Shown here one piece after another: positions 19,736 through 25,592 of a stretch of DNA of 25,592 nt (position 1 is its first letter; every line of letters starts with the position of its first letter). Source of the DNA: Nemertoderma westbladi. Lineage: Eukaryota; Xenacoelomorpha; Nemertodermatida; Nemertodermatidae. A program made the position numbers and the translations under genes. The stretch covers positions 1 to 25,592 of the forward strand of contig JAUCBJ010002995.1 of NCBI GenBank assembly GCA_032718475.1. The letters are read 5' to 3'. A model generated the notes under the pieces. That model had not been told where the DNA came from, ran no database searches, and saw nothing but the letters and a program-made list of their open reading frames with translations.

Positions 19736-20021
19736 TCTGATCAGGCTTACACGCCTTCTGTTCAATACTGGCCTACAAATAAATAAAACTTGACAGAAAT
19801 AAGTAAACCATATAAAGGTATAAGGGGTGATCAATCCCTAATCCCCTAAACAGCCTACCGGTATACAACAATCAAATCGAATAATACTAGTGTACTTATA
19901 CGGAAGTACCGGTTAGAACAGTTAGGCCTACTGACCTACAGAATGTACCGGTTCAGGTTTACCGGTTGACCGGTACTTTCAACTTTATTGCTTACTGCAA
20001 CAAGGAAGCTATATCCTTTAA

Positions 20022-21236
20022 TGTTCGCGCTTTCAGACCTTTGGCAGTTTAACCCACCAAATTAAGATGTCTTCTAGATATTAAATCAGTTTTTAGTCTA
20101 TGACAAGTATTTGATTCACTACACTAGTCGAAACCAATCCGTGCGCGACCATTCACCCGCTGGAGATTCCCGGGAGATTGGGTTCGACGGTTTAATTTTA
20201 TTGCTATGTAAGCCTAATGTATTATTCGACTGACAGTATTATATAATCTCTGACAATATTATTCACCTTCGGGAATATTAACAGTTCCTTTAGGACGTGG
20301 CGCTTTATCTATATAAACAGAGTTATGACTTAAACTACTCACAACGATATGGCTTAATTATAATTCACATATATGGCGCATTCTTTAGGAATTGCTTCTT
20401 TAACAGACTCACTCATACACAATGCTGCACAATACTGCACACTAATCTGCCAATCTTCACTGATTTTAGTCACATATAAAAGGAACACAGGCTGACTCAT
20501 GTAGGGTCTATCAAATAACATTGGATTCACTTCAAACCACTTTAACATAAGTCACAATCGTTATTGGTAACCCTTCTCTCTTACCTTCGGTATATCAAGA
20601 ATATTGGGTTTCGGGGTTATTTATCGTTATTCCAAATATAATAATTCATCAACCATATTATGAAGAACTGACAGTAAATAGCAGTATAAAACAACAATGA
20701 AAACACTGATTGTTATGAGTTTGCAATGTTTCAGCAGTCCGTATGTATGATCAGTCAGCAGTGATTCCATGAGTCAGGTAGTTAAAGGATATATGCCCTT
20801 TATAATTAAACCTACTAGTGTAAGACTAAAAACTGAAAACACGGAGGTGCCAAAGCCAGTTCTTAGGCTCTGGGCAAAAAACATAACACTGAACTACTGA
20901 GTTTCTGTATATACCTCCAACACAAAGACAACAAACGCTCTGATTGGTCAACCTGAACAACGAGAGAACAGAGAAACAAAGAAACGTCGACGTGGCAATA
21001 TCAGCTGCTAGCTGTCGTCATGGTAGCGACACTGTTTTCAAGAGTATCGAGCTTTTACGTCACGGAATTACGGATTATGTCCTCTAAAGTACAAATACAG
21101 AAGAAATAGCTCTTATGTCCGCTAAAACACCAGTACAGCAAGGACACGGCCTTTTTATGCCTGGTAAACCAACTACAGAGTACTTTACGGGAAAAATAAG
21201 GAAAAATAACCGGACAATTCAGTAAAAGCTTTTACA
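20022..21236 (-). repeat. BEL 5' LTR (right copy)
   Basis: 1215 bp with the same ends as the left LTR. Because the ORF is on the minus strand, this copy is the 5' LTR and would drive transcription leftward. Only two differences from 9556-10770 were found by eye (near 20862 and at 21211). Confidence 0.92.
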
Positions 21237-21241
21237 CACCC
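21237..21241. repeat. Right target-site duplication (caccc)
   Basis: caccc directly follows the LTR's terminal aca and matches 9551-9555. Confidence 0.9.
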
Positions 21242-22457
21242 TGTGGAACGGCAAACCAGGGTGTGGTATTTGCCCCGAGAGCTGACTCGGCAAAAAAGCA
21301 CCCCCCAACCCCCCACTATGGATTACATTAGTAATGTGGAGGTCCGGCCACTAGAGGCCAGTGGAATTACTGAACACAATCGGCCTCACAGGCGTCAGTT
21401 ATCTCCTGACCGGCTGCCTGTCTCACCCCCTACTGGAGAGAGAGAAGCCAGCAATTCTTTGAGTCTCTTTCCTGGTTTCCTAAGGTGGTTCTGATTGTGT
21501 GCTACTCTCCAACTAGTGTTGCCCCTGTAGAGGAGGTGGAAAATTTCTACCACAATCTACAAGCAGCTACTGATGGAGTGGATCAGCATGCATTCTTAAC
21601 ATTCCTGGGAGACTTTAATGCAAGTCTGCATCAATCACCTACATCGCCCTGGGTCTATAGCAATAGTGTCAACCGAAATTCCGTCCATCTTCAGGATTTT
21701 ATTTCTGGAAATGGATTGTTTTCGGCTGGAACCCAGTTCAAGAAGCGAACTGGAAAGCTATGGACTCATAGTGGACCCAGTGGTCACAAGTCCCAGATAG
21801 ACCATATTCTGTTTCGTAGGAAGTACAGGAGTTCTATACAAGACTGTAATGCATTTACACTTCGACCCTCAGTGATCACCGCCTTATTGTGGCCAAGGTA
21901 AGACTTAGTCTGCGTGCTAGCAGAACAACGAAATCTGCCTTGCCACGGCATGACTGGTCCTCTCTGTTGCAACAGCCAAGTGTGAGATCCAGCTTCACAC
22001 TACAGCTGAGCAACAGGTATGAGGTTCTTGCCTCTGAGGCGGCAGATTACTGCGAGGGCTATACTGCCTTCACAGAAGCAGTTAAGTTAGCAGCTGCAGA
22101 AACAGTTCCTGTATACCCTCGAAACAGGAAAAGGCCCCCCTGGACTGACAACAAAATCCAGAAGTGCCGAAATGACTTATATAAGGCGCAGAAAGAGTCC
22201 CGACTCAAACAGACTACAGCAGCCAAGAATGAAGTTAAGGCTGCATCTAGGTCCCTGAACAGGCAGTACTCTGTTAATCTACAGGAGCTAATAAACCAAC
22301 AGGTTGATGCCATCAATGATGCTGACGACAGCAGGCAATCATCCCAGGCATGGAAATCGATCAACTTGCTTACTGGGCGGAAACGGAAAAGCCAACCAAC
22401 CACCAAGGTTAAGGCTGAATCACCAGCCGATCGCCTCAATGGTTGGAAGGCCCACTT
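21242..22457 (+). mobile_element. RTE-like LINE, copy B, body (3'-truncated, split by BEL)
   Basis: It continues the LINE interrupted at 9555. It has 5' UTR to about 21480, then the C-terminal half of the endonuclease and the linker shared with copy A, ending abruptly at WKAHF (22457), where copy A continues into KLL and the RT. Losing the 3' half is not the usual LINE truncation, so a later deletion or rearrangement is likely. The sequence after 22457 is unrelated to the LINE. Confidence 0.8.
21485..22457 (+). pseudogene. LINE endonuclease (C-terminal half) and linker, copy B
   Basis: The first frame (21485 to about 21867) reads CYSPT, then GDFNA (Asp and Asn of the APE-type endonuclease), then SQIDHILFRR. 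A frameshift around 21865-21873 is needed to reach the next frame, where SDHRLIVAK supplies the catalytic Asp-His. The linker follows (PPWTDNKIQKCRNDLYK through LNGWKAHF). The N-terminal endonuclease motifs expected before CYSPT are missing, so there is an internal deletion near 21480. The linker differs from copy A by about eight residues in 104 plus a two-residue insertion (GRKRKSQ against GRKSQ). No reverse transcriptase remains. Confidence 0.82.
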
Positions 22458-23019
22458 TTTTCTCCAACGGCCTTGGCCAAGCTATCAGTACCATCTCAAA
22501 GCCTACGGTGACGCGTATAACAATCTACCCGGTCGGGATCTCTGATCCCATCACAAGTGTACCGTTCGAAATTTGAATATTTTTTAAAATTGTTTTCAGA
22601 TTAGAACTCAGGATAAAATTCCACTTCAAATGAGCTATTGATGGTTTGTATACAAACAAATGGCCTAATACACCCTACCCCTAATCATAGACTTTGGGCA
22701 CAACTTGCACACCACTTGGCTGTCCGATTTTTTTGGTTATTGAGCATAGTGACTACTGAGTGTCAGACCATGTGACTACTGACTGTCTCAGCATATGGTT
22801 TCCCTGAAATGGCAAAGAGATCGTTTATTGTTTTGCTTAGAAAAGACCGCGTCATTAACCTGTTCCTTTTCCTCTAAATATGCTATTTAAAAAAACAAAC
22901 AAGTGGTGTGCACCAAATTGATTATTAAGCATACCTAGTGTAGAAACATGGATAGGATTAACATCAATGGTCGCAACCCCATAATTAATGTAATAAGCAA
23001 TTACGGAAGACGATGACGT
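22458..23019. other. Unassigned sequence with stray 68-bp monomer
   Basis: A short GC-balanced stretch (to about 22575) after the LINE breakpoint changes to AT-rich sequence. No gene is visible. A diverged copy of the 68-bp repeat unit lies at 22801-22875. Confidence 0.45.
22801..22875 (+). repeat. Single diverged 68-bp repeat monomer
   Basis: tccctgaaatggcaaagaga, then tcgtttattgttttgcttag and ttaacctgttcctttt line up with the 2034-2356 array (tccctgatttggtaaagtga, tttattgttttggttagaa, gtaacctgctcctttc), at slightly more than one period. It lacks the G/C arms of the fold-back element. Confidence 0.65.
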
Positions 23020-23259
23020 ATGAATTCTCGCGGACGCAGAGGGCGTCAATACAATCCTTATGTTCTAATGAAGGATATACATGATGATGTTGTACGGGTA
23101 CCCGTCCCCAAGGAAGTTGAACGACAACAAGGAGAAGACACGGAAAAAGAAAAACAGGGTGGCCCAGCAGTAGAATCGGATGAATCGGATGTTAGAATGT
23201 TAAGACATGAGGATGAACAAGATGTCGGGAGAAGGAACGCACCTAATGCGAACTCATAG
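23020..23259 (+). CDS. Unrecognised 79-aa charged ORF
   Basis: The ATG at 23020 opens a frame with an Arg-rich start (MNSRGRRGRQYNPYVLMKD), a middle DDVVRVPVPKEVERQQ and a very charged Glu/Asp/Lys-rich end. It is probably disordered. No family is recognised. It could be the first exon or N-terminus of a broken gene, but chance is also possible. A 15-G run lies 22 bases after the stop. Confidence 0.25.
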   Translation: MNSRGRRGRQYNPYVLMKDIHDDVVRVPVPKEVERQQGEDTEKEKQGGPAVESDESDVRMLRHEDEQDVGRRNAPNANS

Positions 23260-23280
23260 TCCCTACGAGATATTGGGAGT

Positions 23281-23939
23281 GGGGGGGGGGGGGGGTCTAA
23301 TGCGTTCGTATTAAATAGTCATTGTGTGCTATTTGATTTGTTATTAAATTTCCCGATAAATATTTGTGTTTATTTATTTTTTCTTAAGACGTATTATTTA
23401 ATAATAATAATAAATAATATTGGCGTATTAAGGTGACCCCTTCTAACATCTGTCATGCAGAGGGCACCGTACATACATTAATTGTTCTGCACATATTTAA
23501 GTAAAATATACAAAAATTACTTATTTTAAAACATAATGTAAAAATGTGAGTTCTTCATTACATATAAAATTCTAAGAAGTGGTTGATTGTGATTAAGAAT
23601 TATATTCTAAGTAAGTATTGGATTAACAATTAAATAAGTGTGTCTTGAGTGTCTTTTTAAAAATATCTAGAGTTAATCCGGGATATCACAGGTTACATAC
23701 AGGGCAGTGCGTTCCAAACAACTGTTGCAGTATAACTAAATGAACGCCGGGCAAACGTCGTTTTCAGTCGATACCGCTCATGTATTTTGGCTTGTGCGCT
23801 TATCAATACAGGCTTTATTAATTTGGGATAAGTACGAAGGTACTGTACCTTTTAGTACGGTGGCCCATAACTGTCACTATAAACAAAAAAACTCACGGCA
23901 ATATAAAGAATAGAAAACTTAGATAATTTCCTATTTTGC
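23281..23939. other. Poly-G run then AT-rich sequence, no gene
   Basis: A homopolymer of about 15 G at 23281-23295 is followed by AT-rich sequence with an (aat)n-like tract near 23400-23420. No coding signal was seen. Confidence 0.5.
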
Positions 23940-24078
23940 CCCTTCTGCCGTGGTGTTTTTCTGCTGTGGTTTATTCTGTCGTGTTTTTTTGGCCGTGGGT
24001 TTTTTCTGCCGTGAGATTTTTTCTGCCGTGGTATTTTTCTGCCGTGGGTTTTTTCTGCCGTGGGTTTTTTCTACATTG
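23940..24078. repeat. Minisatellite, ttctgccgtgg(g)ttttt, ~8 units
   Basis: A 16-18-bp unit, ttttttctgccgtgggt with variants (ctgctgtgg, ctgtcgtg, ggccgtggg), repeats about eight times. Open frames exist on both strands, Lys/Gln/Thr-rich on the minus strand and Phe/Cys-rich on the plus strand; both follow from the repeat. Confidence 0.8.
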
Positions 24079-24086
24079 GTTGTCGT

Positions 24087-24197
24087 TATGCAACGTTTGA
24101 AGGTGCGATTAGATTCTTTCAAACCAAAGATCCTCAACGCCGCCTAACTGCCGACACATGTAGTCGCACTTTACGATTCCCACTAAATGATAGATGC
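24087..24197 (+). pseudogene. Possible HECT-domain C-lobe fragment
   Basis: Within a 138-codon open frame, about 36 codons read AIRFFQTKDPQRR then TADTCSRTLRFP. HECT ubiquitin ligases end with a segment of the form L-P-x-A-x-T-C-x-x-x-L-x-L-P, in which the Cys is catalytic; the Cys here is encoded at 24159-24161. The rest of the frame turns into a hydrophobic, low-complexity tail that does not match a HECT end, so at most an exon or fragment survives. The match is short and could be coincidental. Confidence 0.3.
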
Positions 24198-24690
24198 ATG
24201 ATTGGTTCAACCAAAACATTCTGTAATATTCTGTCAGGCAAGATATTCTGGATAACTATGGTTGGGATTTGCTTAAATTACATTTTATTTTTTAGTTTAT
24301 TCTTGTGCTTATTTGCTCATACCCCCAAATCGCCGCAGTTCCAGTTGCAGTTCATTATAATTCTGTTTTTCCTATTCAATCCAATGTGCTCTTTGCTACA
24401 CGCGGTTTTATCCACGAGTTTTGTAAAGTCCTTACTTATCGAGAATGATATGAATTTAGCGTCCATAATATTTTGAACAGATTAATTCTCCTTTGGGCTG
24501 TGATACTGCATTGCATTACTTCATAATTCACAAATGCATTGCAATACTGCACTGCATAACATAACCCCCTCCAATGCGCTAGCAGTGGGTTAGAGAACAA
24601 CAAATTCAGCCCCAGGTCAACCACTACTATGATTAAGTTATGAGCGTTGTTGTGGTGGATTAGGTCTACCTGTCTAGTAGATAATAACGG
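24198..24690. other. No gene recognised
   Basis: AT-rich sequence with a short run of tgcattgca-type words around 24505-24560. The hydrophobic plus-strand frame to 24476 is not supported by any domain. Confidence 0.45.
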
Positions 24691-24695
24691 ATCTA

Positions 24696-24744
24696 GGACA
24701 CTTCCCCCTCGGACACTTGCCCCCCGGACACTTCCCCCCCAGTT
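24696..24744. repeat. Short tandem repeat, ggacacttgcccccc
   Basis: Three adjacent units of about 16 bp, ggacacttccccctc, ggacacttgccccccc and ggacacttccccccc, form a small array. Similar C-rich words appear in the fold-back element at 1640-1772, but there is no direct match. Confidence 0.7.
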
Positions 24745-24904
24745 AAACTGTTAAAATTAATCAAAGCAATAAACAAAAGTTAAAGATGGTTACAGGACAA
24801 GTTGTATCTATACAAGTTTTTTCAAAATTAGAAAAGAAACATTTTTATAGTCAAATTTTGTTTGTTTTTCTTTTAATTCCTTTAATTCTTTTAATTTCTT
24901 TTAA

Positions 24905-25084
24905 TTGGGGGCTGCAGCCCCCAAACCCCCGCTTCTTTGGTTGGGGGCTACCGCCCCCAAACCCCCGCTTCTTTTCTTGGGGGCTGCCGCCCCCAAACCC
25001 CCGCTTCTTTTCTTGGGGGCTGCCGCCCCCAAACCCCCGCTTCTTTTCTTGGAGGTTATCGCCCCCAGACCCCGGCAATTCCCT
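24905..25084. repeat. Five-copy 36-bp palindromic tandem array
   Basis: Units start at 24905, 24941, 24977, 25013 and 25049. Each contains ttgggggctgccgccccc, an inverted repeat with a tiny loop, followed by aaacccccgcttctttt. Units 3 and 4 are identical by eye and unit 5 has decayed. Since 36 is a multiple of three, open frames appear on both strands with a 12-residue period (GFGGGSPQEKKR on the minus strand); I do not regard these as genes. Confidence 0.88.
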
Positions 25085-25303
25085 GTGTGCCCGTGGTGAA
25101 AGACTTAAGACCACTTTGAAATATTTAATTCATGTTTGTATCATCAGATAATAAATTGACTAAGCCTAAAGTAGGAGCTGTATTGAATGTTAACCAATTT
25201 AATATATAAATTAGTACAATATTATATAATTCAACAAAATCCTATTAAAAATATTGCAAGTAACCAGGAAATTTAATATGTAGTGTGTATAATATCTATA
25301 TAG

Positions 25304-25548
25304 TGTAGTGGTACCAGATATCGAACCGTGAGATACTTTCACTTTCGACGGACAACATACTGCTGTCCGTGTCAGTCTTCATATTACACTCATACCGGTA
25401 CTACCGTTTACTGGTTTTATATATGTACCTACCGGTGCCACACCAGCTGTCCTGGTGTCAACGTAGTACATGTTCCTGACTGTAATATATTACTGTATTA
25501 CGTTGAAATGATGTGAGTCGCGCTAATGCGAGAATCGCGCTCACTACA
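25304..25548 (+). mobile_element. LTR of a Gypsy-like retrotransposon (5' LTR, element runs off the edge)
   Basis: The 245-bp segment starts TGTAGTG and ends CACTACA, perfect 7-bp inverted ends. It is followed after one base by a primer-binding site. The order LTR then PBS places the element's body to the right, beyond the window. The LTR contains taccggta-type palindromes and, near its 3' end, the imperfect inverted repeat gtgagtcgcgc...gcgcgctcac-like at 25513-25544. The second LTR and coding region are not in view, so a solo boundary coincidence is not excluded. 25085-25303 is AT-rich with no gene. Confidence 0.65.
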
Positions 25549-25549
25549 T

Positions 25550-25565
25550 TGGTGACCCAGACTGA
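25550..25565 (+). promoter_or_regulatory. Primer-binding site, tRNA-Trp-like
   Basis: tggtgacccagactg starts two bases after the LTR's terminal ACA. The 3' end of animal tRNA-Trp, from memory, pairs with tggtgaccccgacgtg, so the first nine bases match and the rest is imperfect. Use of tRNA-Trp is known in some Gypsy clades such as CsRn1. Confidence 0.6.
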
Positions 25566-25592
25566 CGCAAACGGGTTTGCGTCAATAACATC

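Larger units (their letters stand above)
17845..20021 (-). other. BEL 5' leader, non-coding, repeat-containing
   Basis: The leader between the 5' LTR and the gag ATG is 2.2 kb and has no long frame. It contains two tandem duplications (115 bp near 18037-18230, 288 bp near 19163-19735) and a hairpin acctatagc...gctataggt at 18764-18787. taccggta palindromes recur through the left part. The bases next to the 5' LTR (minus strand ttaaaggatatagcttcc) do not start with the usual TGG, so I could not assign a primer-binding site. Packaging and dimerisation signals would be expected in such a leader. Confidence 0.6.
9556..21236 (-). mobile_element. Complete BEL/Pao LTR retrotransposon, non-autonomous, recent
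   Basis: The element comprises two 1215-bp direct LTRs, TG...CA ends, a 5-bp target duplication, a minus-strand gag-protease ORF (17844-13690), a 2.2-kb 5' leader and a 2.9-kb region before the 3' LTR. The family call rests on the gag domain of DUF1759 type, the CCHC/HHxLLH cysteine array and the LLDSGS protease, followed by RNase H-tail and integrase N-terminal remnants. Reverse transcriptase, most of RNase H and the integrase core are missing. Near-identical LTRs argue that it inserted recently, so its enzymes probably came from a related element. It sits inside LINE copy B. Confidence 0.9.

Noticed and set aside
23640-23830. Possible LINE 3' UTR fragment
   Set aside because: A vague resemblance to LINE 3' sequences, but no motif, tail or alignable match to copies A-C could be shown.
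23931-24147. Lys-rich (minus) and Phe/Cys-rich (plus) repetitive open frames
   Set aside because: They are by-products of the 16-18-bp minisatellite.
24060-24476. Complete 138-aa membrane protein
   Set aside because: The hydrophobic second half is AT-rich low-complexity sequence; only the first part has any domain-like signal.
24905-25084. CRISPR-like array (regular 36-bp period)
   Set aside because: There are no unique spacers; units are contiguous tandem copies in a eukaryotic context.
24851-25151. Gly/Pro repetitive proteins on both strands
   Set aside because: The 36-bp period keeps several frames open; this is not evidence of a gene.

Overview
The window is eukaryotic, animal-type DNA made almost entirely of transposable elements and their debris. 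The base composition is AT-rich with scattered G/C runs, there are no prokaryotic-style operons, and all recognisable proteins are retroelement proteins typical of invertebrate metazoan genomes (BEL/Pao, RTE-like and Jockey/CR1-like LINEs, a Gypsy-like LTR). The species cannot be named from the sequence. No tRNA, rRNA, CRISPR array or convincing intact host gene was seen.

Layout. 1-1613: AT-rich, no gene seen. 1614-2551: a fold-back, MITE-like element with G/C-palindromic arms around five 68-bp tandem repeats. 2548-2684: a near-perfect 65-bp-arm hairpin abutting it. 2698-4107: two unrecognised small ORFs. 4545-6544: minus-strand RTE-like LINE (copy A), 5'-truncated. 6668-8095: minus-strand fragment of a second LINE family (copy C). 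8096-9321: no gene seen. 9322-9555 and 21242-22457: the two halves of a plus-strand RTE-like LINE (copy B), split by the main feature. 9556-21236: a complete minus-strand BEL/Pao LTR retrotransposon with two 1215-bp LTRs and a 5-bp target duplication (caccc). 22458-25303: debris, satellite fragments, one small ORF, a possible HECT-like fragment, a minisatellite and a 36-bp palindromic tandem array. 25304-25592: LTR and primer-binding site of a Gypsy-like element running off the right edge.

Most notable system. The BEL element looks very young: I saw only two differences between its LTRs and its target duplication is intact. Yet its single 1384-codon ORF keeps gag and protease while lacking reverse transcriptase, most of RNase H and the integrase core, with the flanks of the deletion joined in frame. 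This suggests a non-autonomous gag-protease element moved by enzymes supplied in trans. Between the ORF and the 3' LTR lies a decayed block that may be a remnant envelope-like reading frame. Copies A and B of the RTE-like LINE are oppositely oriented, overlap for about 310 bp of the linker and together cover much of that family's protein.
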